The notes beneath the pieces were generated by a model, which was not told the DNA's origin, ran no database searches, and saw only the letters and a program-made list of their open reading frames with translations. A stretch of DNA of 53,151 bases from Paenibacillus gorillae. Its GTDB lineage: Bacteria; Bacillota; Bacilli; Paenibacillales; Paenibacillaceae. Each line of letters opens with the position of its first letter. Position 1 is the stretch's first letter. The stretch is from assembly GCF_000513275.1 (NCBI RefSeq), contig NZ_CBVJ010000070.1, forward strand, positions 1 through 53,151, read 5' to 3'. Positions 18,892 through 27,618 of the stretch are shown piece by piece. The position numbers were made by a program, and so were the translations under genes.

Positions 18892-19770
18892 TTAATATTT
18901 CTTCTGGTATTTATTACGAAGCAGTATAGCTGAGAAGTTCATAATGAGCAGCAGCGCCAATAGGACGATAATACCGCTGGCCGCCAGCTCTTTGAACTCC
19001 AGCTGAGGCTTCGATATCCAGTTGTAGATCTGAATCGGCATAACCGTAAACGAATCCTTCAAGCTTGTCGGCAGGAAGTTGATATACGTCATTGCGCCGA
19101 TCATGACCAGTGGCGCCGTCTCTCCGATGGCACGCGACATGGCGAGAATAACGCCTGTCAGAATACCAGAGATGGACGATGGAATGACCGACCGCGATAC
19201 GGTCTGCCACTTTGTGGCGCCAAGAGCGAACGATGCGTCACGCCGCGATTTCGGCACGGCCCGGATTGCTTCCTGAGCTGATACGATAATAATCGGCAGC
19301 ACAAGCAGCGTCATCGTGAATGCCCCGGCCAGCAAGCTGCGTTCAAGCGCCAGCAGCCGGACGAATAGCGTAAGACCCAGAATACCGTATACGATAGAAG
19401 GTACGCCTGCCAGCGTGCTGATGTTCAATTGGATAAGACGAGTGAAGCGGTTTTTCCCGGCATATTCCTCCAGGTAGATTGCTGCACCTACCCCGAGAAT
19501 GAAAGATACCGGAAGCATAATGATCAGCATATAGATAGAGCCGACAATTGCCGACTTCATGCCTGAGCCTGCTGCCTTCCGCGACGGGAAGTTGGTGAAC
19601 AGATCCGGCTGCAGCCTGGATAAGCCATCCATGAGAATATCAATGATCAACGCGCATAGTGCGAGGACACCGATTGAAGTCGCCACAATGAACAGCAAGT
19701 GGATGATGACATCCTTGCGGCGGCGGTTTGCGATTTGCTGGCGGTTTGCGTCTTGAAATATCGGGCTCAT
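18892..19770 (-). CDS. pstA: Phosphate ABC importer permease PstA
   Basis: This inner-membrane permease has about six hydrophobic segments and the cytoplasmic EAA-type loop that contacts PstB (SRRDASFALGATKWQTV). The start at 19770 is supported by GGGAGGAG seven bases upstream and lies one base after the pstC stop, so translation is probably coupled. A longer frame to 19812 would overlap pstC by 41 bases and has no better signal. The product is 292 residues. Confidence 0.95.
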   Translation of the reverse strand: MSPIFQDANRQQIANRRRKDVIIHLLFIVATSIGVLALCALIIDILMDGLSRLQPDLFTNFPSRKAAGSGMKSAIVGSIYMLIIMLPVSFILGVGAAIYLEEYAGKNRFTRLIQLNISTLAGVPSIVYGILGLTLFVRLLALERSLLAGAFTMTLLVLPIIIVSAQEAIRAVPKSRRDASFALGATKWQTVSRSVIPSSISGILTGVILAMSRAIGETAPLVMIGAMTYINFLPTSLKDSFTVMPIQIYNWISKPQLEFKELAASGIIVLLALLLIMNFSAILLRNKYQKKY

Positions 19771-19771
19771 C

Positions 19772-20731
19772 TTAATACTCCTCCCGGAATTTTCTTGCAA
19801 CATATTGGGCAAGAATATTGAGCAGGAATGTGATCACGAACAGCGTCATACCGACGGCAAAGATCGTTCCGTATTCCACCGTGCCATGCGGCGTATCGCC
19901 CAAGCTGACCTGTACGATATAAGCGGTCATGGTCTGAATGCTGTCCAGCGGATTGCCGGTCAGCGTAGGTGTAGCGCCTGCTGCTACCGTAACGATCATC
20001 GTCTCCCCGATTGCACGGGAGAAAGCCAGAACGGCGGATGCGACAATACCGGAGAAAGCAGCCGGTACAACGATCTTGAGCGCAACTTCAAGCCGCGTTG
20101 CACCAAGGGCGTATGCACCGTCCCGCAAAGCGCGGGGTACAGATGACATAGCGTCTTCACTAAGCGAGCAGACCATCGGTATAATCATGATGCCGACGAC
20201 GATGCCTGCACTTAATGCGTTGAACACACCCGCTCCGGGAAAGATATCGCGGATCAACGGTGTGATGAAGCTTAGAGCGAAATAACCGTAGACGATTGTC
20301 GGTACGCCAGCCAGTACTTCAAGCACCGGCTTAACGGCACTGCGCACTTTTTTCGGCGCATATTCCGATAAGTAGATGGCACTCGCAAGTCCGAGCGGAA
20401 TAGCTACGAGACAGGCGATAAGCGTAATCATAAGCGTGCCGTTCAGCAGCGGAAGGACACCGAAGCTTTTTGGCGTAATGAGCGGCGACCATTTGGTGCC
20501 GAATAGAAACTCAAGAACCGGTATTTTTTGAAAAAACTGAATCGTTTCTGAGAATAGAGTAACAACGATACCGATAGTCGTTAAGATCGATACGGAAGCG
20601 CATAGAAACAGGATGATCGGCATCATTTTGTTCATTACACTTACTCGATTGTTCTTGAACGCATTCGGGCTTGTTATGGACGTACTAGTGTTCAGCACCT
20701 TACGGTTTGCCTGCGGCGTGTCGCTCTGCAT
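19772..20731 (-). CDS. pstC: Phosphate ABC importer permease PstC
   Basis: This 319-residue permease partners PstA. A roughly 35-residue hydrophilic N-terminus precedes the first membrane helix ([16 protein letters not shown]). The EAA-type loop is [29 protein letters not shown] lies seven bases before the ATG. It follows pstS after a 113-base gap that holds a large hairpin, as is common where the binding protein is needed in excess. Confidence 0.96.
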   Translation of the reverse strand: MQSDTPQANRKVLNTSTSITSPNAFKNNRVSVMNKMMPIILFLCASVSILTTIGIVVTLFSETIQFFQKIPVLEFLFGTKWSPLITPKSFGVLPLLNGTLMITLIACLVAIPLGLASAIYLSEYAPKKVRSAVKPVLEVLAGVPTIVYGYFALSFITPLIRDIFPGAGVFNALSAGIVVGIMIIPMVCSLSEDAMSSVPRALRDGAYALGATRLEVALKIVVPAAFSGIVASAVLAFSRAIGETMIVTVAAGATPTLTGNPLDSIQTMTAYIVQVSLGDTPHGTVEYGTIFAVGMTLFVITFLLNILAQYVARKFREEY

Positions 20732-20776
20732 GTCGGCGTCCTCTCCTTGCCTTTACAAATCGTTAACATATGCGGC

Positions 20777-20814
20777 GTGAAAAATGTGATGTCCCACGAG
20801 ACACCACATTTCAC
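20777..20814 (-). promoter_or_regulatory. Intercistronic hairpin between pstS and pstC
   Basis: Two arms of about 15 paired bases (20777-20793 and 20800-20814, with a 2-base bulge) face each other across a short loop. No T-run follows on the minus strand, so it is more likely to protect the pstS message or set partial readthrough than to end transcription outright. Confidence 0.7.
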
Positions 20815-20844
20815 ACCAAGAGTCGCGATTACTTTGTTTTCTTA

Positions 20845-21828
20845 TTATTGAAGCTTAGCTGCTTCTGTTGCATACTGCTCGTCTGGAAGGGCGATGTAGC
20901 CAACTTCATCTGCCAAAGGTCCGATATTGTTGATGTAGTACTTAGCGAAGGCGTCAACTTCAGGACGCTCAAGCTCTTTTTTGTTGATGTAAATAAAGAG
21001 CGGACGGGACAGCGGCGCATAAGTGCCGTCTTTGATCGTTTCATGGGAAGGAGCAATTGCGCCTTTGCCGCTATCGATTGGAACAAGCTTCAGCTTGTCT
21101 TGGTTCTCTTCGAAGTAAGCGAAACCGAAGTAGCCGATGCCGCCTTTGCTGCCGGATACGCCTTGTACAAGCGTGTTGTCATCTTCGCTGAAGCTGATTT
21201 GCTTGTCGTTGCGAATGCCTGCTTTTTCAAGAATGGCTTCATTAAAGTAGTCATAAGTGCCGGAGTCAGCGCCAGGAGAGAACATTACGATTTTCTCAGC
21301 CGGCCATTCTGGACGAACGTCTTTCCAAGTGGAAACCGTGCTGCCTGTTGTAAAGATCTTGTTAAGCTCTTCCACCGTCAGGTGGTCAACGAAATCATTG
21401 TCTTTGCTGACAACGACGGACAGTCCGTCATATGCAACCGAAAGGTCTGTATACTCGATGCCTGCTGCTTTACAAGTAGCAGCTTCTTCGTCTTTAATCG
21501 GACGCGATGCGTCTGCAATTGCAATCTCGCCTGCACAGAACTGCTTGAAGCCGCCGCCTGTACCCGATACGCCTACCGGTACGCGAACGTCCGGGTGTTC
21601 TTTATTGAATTCTTCCGCAGCTGCTTCCGTCAGCGGGAACACCGTGCTGGAACCGTCGATTTTCACATCGCCTGACAATTTCGCGCCTTCTGTAGCTGCA
21701 GGCTCCGAACCACCTTTATTGTTACCGTTATTTGTACCCGCTCCGCCATTGCCGCATGCTGCTGCAAATACGAGAGCTGCTACCATACCCGACATTAAGA
21801 TCCCTTTGAAGCCATTACCTTTCAACAA
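20845..21828 (-). CDS. pstS: Phosphate-binding lipoprotein PstS
   Basis: This is the extracytoplasmic receptor of the phosphate importer. A signal peptide (VAALVFAAACGNGG) ends in a lipobox Cys, followed by a low-complexity G/N/S linker. Binding-site segments are IDGSSTVFPLTEA, GVSGTGGGFKQFC and the SGTYDYF loop. The start is uncertain. A GTG at 21837 overlaps the ribosome binding site AGGAG, so I prefer the TTG at 21828, eight bases beyond it (327 residues). The mature lipoprotein is the same either way. A Pho box lies upstream. Confidence 0.95.
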   Translation of the reverse strand: MLKGNGFKGILMSGMVAALVFAAACGNGGAGTNNGNNKGGSEPAATEGAKLSGDVKIDGSSTVFPLTEAAAEEFNKEHPDVRVPVGVSGTGGGFKQFCAGEIAIADASRPIKDEEAATCKAAGIEYTDLSVAYDGLSVVVSKDNDFVDHLTVEELNKIFTTGSTVSTWKDVRPEWPAEKIVMFSPGADSGTYDYFNEAILEKAGIRNDKQISFSEDDNTLVQGVSGSKGGIGYFGFAYFEENQDKLKLVPIDSGKGAIAPSHETIKDGTYAPLSRPLFIYINKKELERPEVDAFAKYYINNIGPLADEVGYIALPDEQYATEAAKLQ

Positions 21829-21893
21829 CTCAACCACTCCTCTTAACTATCTTCTGTTGTGTTTGCCCTACGAACTCTATCCTACTAGCCGTT

Positions 21894-21932
21894 TGTTAAT
21901 CGAGTATTGTTGTTTTGTTAACTTCATGTAAA
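21894..21932 (-). promoter_or_regulatory. Pho box of the pst operon (four 11-bp-spaced repeats)
   Basis: Read on the minus strand the sites are TTTACA, TTAACA, ACAATA and TTAACA, at forward positions 21927, 21916, 21905 and 21894. They are spaced exactly 11 bases apart. This matches the TT(A/T)ACA direct-repeat pattern bound by PhoP-type regulators in Bacillus. It lies about 65 bases before the pstS start and overlaps the end of the neighbouring methyl-accepting gene. Confidence 0.88.
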
Positions 21933-23153
21933 AAAATAAGATTGCAGCAACTTGTCGATTTCCTCCGACACTTTCTTCATCTGGCCATACGCCTGCTCAG
22001 ACTGCTGGCCGATTTGTTCTGAACTGTTCTTGCTGCCCGCGGCCGCCCGGAACAGATCTGCAAAGACGCGTCCCGCTTCCTGTACGCAGACTTCGCTTGC
22101 AGCAGCTTCTGTCTTGCCCTCATGGGCTACCGCTGCCGTACGGCCGATAGCGTCCAGAATCGTACGAGTCAATTCTGTTATCTCTTCTGCTGAACGCTTC
22201 GTTTCCTGTGCAAGCTTCATCACTTCACTGGCTACTACAGCGAATCCGCGGCCATGCTCGCCCGCTCTTGCCGCTTCAATAGAGGCGTTGATCGCTAATA
22301 GGTTACTTTGCTCCGCCAGCTCTCGAATAAGCCGGGACACCCGGCTAATGGAACCGGCTTCCGCCTGAAGACCGCTCATTTGCTCTTCCTGCTGCTTCGA
22401 ATTGTCTGCTAGACGACGGAAGGCATCCGTCACTTTGTCCAGTTCGTTCTTCCCGCTTAACGTCATGTCTACCATTTCCGCCGACGTCGCTTCCCCTTGC
22501 TTGGAAGATTCGCGGACGACCGTAAATGCCGAATCAATATCTTTAATCCGCTGGCCTACGCCATGGATCATTTGTACTTGTCCATCTATTGCTTCCTGCT
22601 GCAGCTGTCTCGAAATGCGCAGCATATCGGCTACTGTCAGCGTGCCTAACGTCTTGCCCTCGTGAGTGACGATAACGCAGTTGTACAGCAGGCTTTCATG
22701 CCTATTGAGCGCCTGATCGATGATTAGCTGAGGCTCCTGTTCGCTATCTACGATCAGCGGCGACGAATCCATCAGCCCTGCTATCGGCTTCTCATAAAAT
22801 AAATCGGCTCCAAACCGGTGGCTGAGCCGCATAAAAAACTGATTCCTCATCATCAGCCCAAGCGGAATCCCGTCGTCGCCGCAAATGATAGCACACTCGC
22901 TTTCCTGATGCTGCCTGAATGAAGCAATCATTTCTTTGCAGCTTTGATCCGCATGCAAAATCGGCACTTCACGGATAAAATCAGCAATCCTCACAGAGGA
23001 AGCTGCCGATTGCTTACGGTCAGGGTTCGCTTTCAAGTCTTGCACATGTCTGTCTCCGGTTACCGCGGCTTTGTTTTCGGCGCTTGTCGAGACGCCTTCC
23101 ATTTGAAGGTCCAGCACAGATATCGTCATCTGAATGGTTCCACCCTTCTTCAT
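21924..23153 (-). CDS. Soluble CBS and methyl-accepting signalling-domain protein
   Basis: This 409-residue protein has no membrane segment. After an N-terminal tail comes a CBS pair at about 50-185 ([48 protein letters not shown]). The C-terminal half is a methyl-accepting coiled-coil domain whose tip reads [20 protein letters not shown]. It could talk to CheA/CheW or act as a cytoplasmic cluster-forming sensor. The CBS part is similar to that in the GGDEF protein at 15305-16708. It ends just before pstS and carries its own two-repeat Pho box upstream. Start choice between 23153 and an ATG 24 bases downstream is open. The ligand is unknown. Confidence 0.88.
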   Translation of the reverse strand: MKKGGTIQMTISVLDLQMEGVSTSAENKAAVTGDRHVQDLKANPDRKQSAASSVRIADFIREVPILHADQSCKEMIASFRQHQESECAIICGDDGIPLGLMMRNQFFMRLSHRFGADLFYEKPIAGLMDSSPLIVDSEQEPQLIIDQALNRHESLLYNCVIVTHEGKTLGTLTVADMLRISRQLQQEAIDGQVQMIHGVGQRIKDIDSAFTVVRESSKQGEATSAEMVDMTLSGKNELDKVTDAFRRLADNSKQQEEQMSGLQAEAGSISRVSRLIRELAEQSNLLAINASIEAARAGEHGRGFAVVASEVMKLAQETKRSAEEITELTRTILDAIGRTAAVAHEGKTEAAASEVCVQEAGRVFADLFRAAAGSKNSSEQIGQQSEQAYGQMKKVSEEIDKLLQSYFFT

Positions 23154-23208
23154 TCGAATACTCTCGACATCAATATAGGCCTATAGCATCAACTCCAATG
23201 CTTGGAAA

Positions 23209-23225
23209 TGTTAACGGAATGTTAA
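23209..23225 (-). promoter_or_regulatory. Two-repeat Pho box upstream of the CBS/methyl-accepting gene
   Basis: Two perfect TTAACA repeats on the minus strand (forward 23209-23214 and 23220-23225) are spaced exactly 11 bases, the same spacing as the pst Pho box, about 55 bases before the start codon. Only two of the usual four repeats are clear, so regulation by PhoP is inferred. Confidence 0.6.
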
Positions 23226-23232
23226 TTTACGC

Positions 23233-23274
23233 AAAAAAGAGGCGATCCATCTGTTTAAACGATGGACACCTCTC
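23233..23274 (-). terminator. Terminator hairpin upstream of the CBS/methyl-accepting gene
   Basis: GAGG and CCTC, with an inner TCCATC/GATGGA stem, form a hairpin followed by six T on the minus strand. It ends immediately before the Pho box, so it insulates this promoter from the beta-galactosidase transcript. Confidence 0.8.
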
Positions 23275-23364
23275 TATGAATCTCCTAACTATCGGCATAC
23301 AGCGACATCTTTTTACATATTGATTTGTAAAGCTATAGTAAACCGGCAATCGGGATAAAAACCA

Positions 23365-23412
23365 AAAATGGCGGTGCAGGGATCATCTCCCTGGCACCGC
23401 CATTTCTTTTTT
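23365..23412. terminator. Terminator of the beta-galactosidase gene
   Basis: A long GC-rich hairpin (arms AATGGCGGTGCAGGGA and TCCCTGGCACCGCCATT, with a bulge) has T-runs on both sides. It lies about 20 bases past the stop codon. Confidence 0.9.
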
Positions 23413-23429
23413 TAAACTTATAGCATCAA

Positions 23430-25496
23430 TTAACGCGCCGCTCGCTTCAGTACGCGAACGCCGTAAGCCGACAATGGAAGCTGTACAGGAGCCTTGCCGC
23501 CTTCCAGCATGTCCTCATAGGAATCGCTGTCCAACGTAATTGTAACCTCTGCACCGTTGTAGTTCTGCACGAATACATAGTCATGCTCGCCGTCCGTACG
23601 AAGCTGTACCGTTACGCCTTTAGGCAGCGTTGTGTTAATGACCTTCTCGATGCCTTCTTGGGCTGCAATTGCTGAGATGAAATCGGTATTGAAAGCTTCT
23701 TTGTTGCGTGACGCAACATAGTAGGCTTTGCCTTTGCCAAAACGGTTAACCGTCAGCGCCGGACGGCCTGCATAGAAATCATCGCCATAATGAGCCAGAG
23801 CTTCTGCGCCTTCCAGATGGATCAGATCGCAAAGCTCATGCGCTTCGTACTCGCCGCTCAAGCCAAGCACATTGCCTGGAGTCGTAACGACACGGTTTGT
23901 CTCGCCATCATACAGCGAATCGATTTCTTCCGACCAGATGCCCAGCGTTTTACGCAATGGACCCGGGAAGCCGCCGAGGAACGTAAGATCATTCTCATCA
24001 ACGATGCCCGACCAGTAGGTTGTAATCAAGATACCGCCGTTTTCGACGAACTTCTCAATTCTCTCGCCTACGCCAGCGCGAACCATATACAGCATAGGAG
24101 CTACGAGCACTTTATAGGAATCCAGTTCGCTCTCGGAGTTAATGATGTCTACCGGAATGCCGAGATCCCAGAACGGACGGTAGTGGCTTTGAATCGTTTC
24201 TTCATAATGAATGCCGCTGTTGCGGGGACCCTGCGCATCCTTGATCGCCCAACGATTTTCCCAGTCGCTGATAAGCGCTACCTGCGGACGTACCGATGTG
24301 CCGACAACTTCAGTCAGCTTCTCCAAAGCATTGCCGACGTCCGTTACATCACTGAACACGCGTGTATGCTCGTTACCCACATGATCGACAACTGCGCCGT
24401 GGAATTTCTCGCTGGAGCCGCGGCTTTTACGCCATTGGAAATATTGAACCGTATCGGAGCCATGAGCAATCGCTTGCAGCGACGACAGCAAGTGCATGCC
24501 CGGGCGCTTCAGCTTGCTGATCGGCTGCCAGTTCGTCGTGCTTGGCGTGCTTTCCATTAGCATGAATGGCTTGCCGCCTTTCACGGAACGGAAGAAGTCA
24601 TGATTGAAGGCGTAAGCTGCTGCAAGGCCGCTCTCGTCTTTCGCATCATGCCAAGTCGGATAAGCATCCCACGAGATGAAATCGAAAGCTTCGGCAAATT
24701 TCCAGTAATCCACCGGCTCGTAATCATACATTAAGTTTGTCGTTACCGGCAGCTCTGGATTAACGGCGCGAAGCGGTGCGATCTCTGCACGGCAGTAATC
24801 AGTCGCTTGATGCGTGCTGAAACGTTTCCAGTCCAGGTTCATCGCATGAACTGCATTTTCACCGCGGGCTGTTGGCGCATCGATTTGATTCCAGTCCGTA
24901 TACGTGTGGCTCCAGAACGTTGTCCACCAAGCCGCGTTGAGCGCTTCAAGGCTGCCGTATTTCTCTTTCAGCCAGCCGCGGAAAGCCTCTGTACACAAAT
25001 CGCAGAAGCACTCGCCGTTTACTTCATTAGAGATATGCCAGCCGATAACATTCGGGTGATCCGCATAACGCTCTGCCAGCTTCTGATTCATAATCGTAAT
25101 TCTTTCCCGGTAAGCCGGCGAAGTGAAGCAATGGTTATGGCGTCCCCCGTGAAGATTGCGGATACCGTCTTGTCCTACTCGCAGCACTTCAGGGTACTTC
25201 TGGGACAACCAAGCTGGACGTGCGCCGCTTGGCGTAGCCATCATGGCATAAATGCCGTTCGCTTTGAAGCGCTCCAGCAATTGATCCATCCACTCAAACG
25301 TAAATACGCCTTCCTCCGGCTCCAGAGCGGACCAAGCAAAGATACCTACAGACATGACGTTGCTCTTCGACAGCTTCATCAGGCGGATATCTTCTTCCAG
25401 CACTTCCGGATGGTTCAGCCATTGATCCGGGTTATAGTCCGCGCCATGAAGCATTTGCGGGATTTTCGGACTAATTGGGGGAAATTTTTTGCTCAT
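23430..25496 (-). CDS. GH42 beta-galactosidase
   Basis: This 688-residue cytoplasmic glycosidase (no signal peptide) releases beta-linked galactose. The family opening HGADYNPDQW is at 18-26. The acid/base Glu is E158 in IGWHISNEVNGEC, and the nucleophile is E315 in PFMLMESTPSTTNW. Cys123, Cys163, Cys165 and Cys168 form the zinc cluster of GH42. A trimerisation-type domain and a small beta domain make up the rest. GGAGG lies ten bases before the ATG. It is divergent from an AraC regulator that probably controls it. Substrates may be galacto-oligosaccharides rather than lactose, since no importer is adjacent. Confidence 0.95.
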   Translation of the reverse strand: MSKKFPPISPKIPQMLHGADYNPDQWLNHPEVLEEDIRLMKLSKSNVMSVGIFAWSALEPEEGVFTFEWMDQLLERFKANGIYAMMATPSGARPAWLSQKYPEVLRVGQDGIRNLHGGRHNHCFTSPAYRERITIMNQKLAERYADHPNVIGWHISNEVNGECFCDLCTEAFRGWLKEKYGSLEALNAAWWTTFWSHTYTDWNQIDAPTARGENAVHAMNLDWKRFSTHQATDYCRAEIAPLRAVNPELPVTTNLMYDYEPVDYWKFAEAFDFISWDAYPTWHDAKDESGLAAAYAFNHDFFRSVKGGKPFMLMESTPSTTNWQPISKLKRPGMHLLSSLQAIAHGSDTVQYFQWRKSRGSSEKFHGAVVDHVGNEHTRVFSDVTDVGNALEKLTEVVGTSVRPQVALISDWENRWAIKDAQGPRNSGIHYEETIQSHYRPFWDLGIPVDIINSESELDSYKVLVAPMLYMVRAGVGERIEKFVENGGILITTYWSGIVDENDLTFLGGFPGPLRKTLGIWSEEIDSLYDGETNRVVTTPGNVLGLSGEYEAHELCDLIHLEGAEALAHYGDDFYAGRPALTVNRFGKGKAYYVASRNKEAFNTDFISAIAAQEGIEKVINTTLPKGVTVQLRTDGEHDYVFVQNYNGAEVTITLDSDSYEDMLEGGKAPVQLPLSAYGVRVLKRAAR

Positions 25497-25529
25497 CTTG
25501 TAGTTGCCTCCAATAATATATTGTTATTG

Positions 25530-25548
25530 TGAAAATGCTTTTATTATA
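25530..25548 (-). promoter_or_regulatory. Candidate beta-galactosidase promoter (-10 and cre-like site)
   Basis: TATAAT on the minus strand (25543-25548) sits about 45 bases before the start, with a poor -35, as expected for an activator-dependent promoter. TGAAAATGCTTTTA just downstream (25530-25543) resembles a catabolite-response element with about two mismatches. Confidence 0.45.
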
Positions 25549-25638
25549 ACGATATTAAGATTATATTATGGATAAGGCCCTAACTAAATCCTATTATTTT
25601 CGCATCATTATCAAAATATGAATATGAGGTGAATGAGC

Positions 25639-26466
25639 ATGGATACCATTTCCTTCCCTACCCTGACGGAAGCCGACCGGTTTCTTCCGGTCTATACGAC
25701 GACTGTCGGACATTGGGACAATCAGGAGGGTATTGACCGTCCAGATGGCTTTCCCGATTATCAATGGCTGCAAGTAACGTCAGGCGAAGGCGAGCTGTTT
25801 ATCGGCCAAGAGCGCTATACCGTCAAAGCAGGACAGGCTTTCTGCCTATTCCCTGATATTCCGAATAAATATTATGCCATCCGTGAACCGTGGGACGTTC
25901 ACTACTTAAGCTTCAATGGCAGTCTCGCTGAGCCTCTGCTCCGTCAAGCCGGCATTATGCAATCCGGTGTCTTCACGACTGATGAGCAGGAAGCCGTCGT
26001 ATCACAGATCAGCCGCATCTATGACTTGACGCAATCGGGACAAGCCTCGCTTGGACTGGAATGCTCCAAGCTTGTGTACGCTTTACTGCTGGATTTAATG
26101 AAAGTTGTGCTCACCAGCTCCCATTCCTCGGAGAGAAGCTTAGTAAAGCTAAGTCCGGTTATGCACTATATTGAAAGCCATATCTCGGGCATCATTACGA
26201 TCGCCGATCTGGCGAAATGCATCGAAGTGACCCCGCAATATTTATGCCTGCTGTTCAAGAAGACGATGCATATGCGGCCGATGGAATACGTCAACCGCCA
26301 GCGGATCAACCGCAGCAAGGAAATTATGTTCCGCGAAAGCGGCATGAAGACCGGCGATATCGCGGCCAAGGTCGGCTTCGACAGCGCCAGCTATTTCAGC
26401 TCTGTTTTCCGCAAAATCGAAGGGTTAAGCCCCGAGCAATTCCGCAAATTGTACGGGATCCGATAA
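25639..26466 (+). CDS. AraC-family regulator, probably of the beta-galactosidase
   Basis: The N-terminal cupin-like sensor (GEGELFIGQERYTVKAGQAF) probably binds a sugar. The C-terminal 100 residues hold two helix-turn-helix units (ITIADLAKCIEVTPQYLCLLF and KTGDIAAKVGFDSASYFSSVF). The ATG at 25639 lies seven bases after GAGGTG; an ATG six bases earlier is too close to that site. The product is 275 residues. Divergent arrangement with the GH42 gene suggests it is the local activator. Confidence 0.92.
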   Translation: MDTISFPTLTEADRFLPVYTTTVGHWDNQEGIDRPDGFPDYQWLQVTSGEGELFIGQERYTVKAGQAFCLFPDIPNKYYAIREPWDVHYLSFNGSLAEPLLRQAGIMQSGVFTTDEQEAVVSQISRIYDLTQSGQASLGLECSKLVYALLLDLMKVVLTSSHSSERSLVKLSPVMHYIESHISGIITIADLAKCIEVTPQYLCLLFKKTMHMRPMEYVNRQRINRSKEIMFRESGMKTGDIAAKVGFDSASYFSSVFRKIEGLSPEQFRKLYGIR

Positions 26467-26496
26467 TACCAAATACGGTACTCATTCAATAATCAG

Positions 26497-27468
26497 CTAT
26501 ACTTTCAATTCAGGAATCACATATTGCGGTTCACGGCCATACAGTGCGTCCACCAAGTTACGGGCAGCCACCATCGCCATGTTTGACCGGGTCTGAGCCG
26601 TTGCAGAGCCGATATGCGGCAGCGTAACTACATTGTCCAGCTTCAATAATGGATTCTCCGGACTGACCGGCTCCATCTCGTACACATCCAGGCCTGCTGC
26701 GCGGATCGTTCCGTTCTGAAGCGCCTCGATAAGCGCCGCCTCATCCACCGTGTCTCCGCGGGATACATTAATGAAGATAGAACCCGGCTTCATCAATCGG
26801 AATTGCTCCTCGCCAATCATCCGCTTCGTCTCCGGCGTCAGCGGTGTCATCAGCACAACAAAATCCGATTCGGCGAGCAGTTCATTCATTTGCAAATAGC
26901 GTAACCCAAATCGTTCCTCCGCATCCGGCTTGCGATTGCGGTTATAATAAGCAACGTCCATATCAAAACCGAATTTCGCCCGCTTAACGATCGCCTCGCC
27001 GATTCGGCCCATGCCGATAATGCCCAGCTTCGCATGATGGACATCGACGCCGAATAAACCTTCGCCCATTCCCCGCTGCCAGCCGCCAGAGCGTACCAGA
27101 TTATGCAGCTCCGTTACCCTTCTTGCCGTGGCAAGCATAAGAGCCAGCGTCAGATCGGCAACCGTGTCATCCAATATATAAGGGGTATGCGTGCCGATAA
27201 TGCCGCGGCTTCTCATCGCATCCAGATCGTTATTGTTATAGCCGACAGATACATTGCTGACGACGCGCAGCTTCGGCGCGGAACCAAGCAGCCTGCTGCT
27301 GATCGCGTTTCCGGATACGAGCAAGCCTTCCGCTTCCGTCAGCCGTTCGGCTAACTGAGCGCCGGTAATGGCTTCTTCACCCTGCCACATTTCGCAATCG
27401 CAATGCTCGTCCAAATACGCTTTTACCTCGTTAGGCACTTTACTGGCTATGTACACTTTCGGTTTCAT
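26497..27468 (-). CDS. D-isomer-specific 2-hydroxyacid dehydrogenase (glyoxylate/hydroxypyruvate reductase-like)
   Basis: This NAD(P)H-dependent oxidoreductase reduces 2-oxoacids such as glyoxylate or hydroxypyruvate. The nucleotide-binding motif is GIIGMGRIGEAIVKRA. Catalytic residues sit in NVSRGDTVDE (Arg), the MEPVSPE segment (Glu) and LPHIGSAT (His). AAGGAGG lies eight bases before the ATG at 27468, giving 323 residues; a 52-residue upstream extension lacks a signal and runs through the divergent gene's leader. The exact substrate cannot be decided by eye. Confidence 0.93.
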   Translation of the reverse strand: MKPKVYIASKVPNEVKAYLDEHCDCEMWQGEEAITGAQLAERLTEAEGLLVSGNAISSRLLGSAPKLRVVSNVSVGYNNNDLDAMRSRGIIGTHTPYILDDTVADLTLALMLATARRVTELHNLVRSGGWQRGMGEGLFGVDVHHAKLGIIGMGRIGEAIVKRAKFGFDMDVAYYNRNRKPDAEERFGLRYLQMNELLAESDFVVLMTPLTPETKRMIGEEQFRLMKPGSIFINVSRGDTVDEAALIEALQNGTIRAAGLDVYEMEPVSPENPLLKLDNVVTLPHIGSATAQTRSNMAMVAARNLVDALYGREPQYVIPELKV

Positions 27469-27618
27469 GTTCAACGCCTCCTTATGGTTTCCTATATTAT
27501 ACAAGCATATGTCACCTATCGCGAACCCTCTGTTGCACGTTGCGTAAAAGCCCTCTACAATGAGAGAAGCGCTTTGCTGGCGAAAATCACGTACATAAAG
27601 AACGGGAGGATTCTTTTC

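Noticed and set aside
20770..21675. 301-codon plus-strand frame opposite pstS
   Set aside because: It mirrors the codon pattern of pstS and has no recognisable domain or start signal.
23310..23340. TTTACA/TGTAAA pair as a third Pho box
   Set aside because: The two halves face each other rather than repeat in one direction with 11-base spacing.
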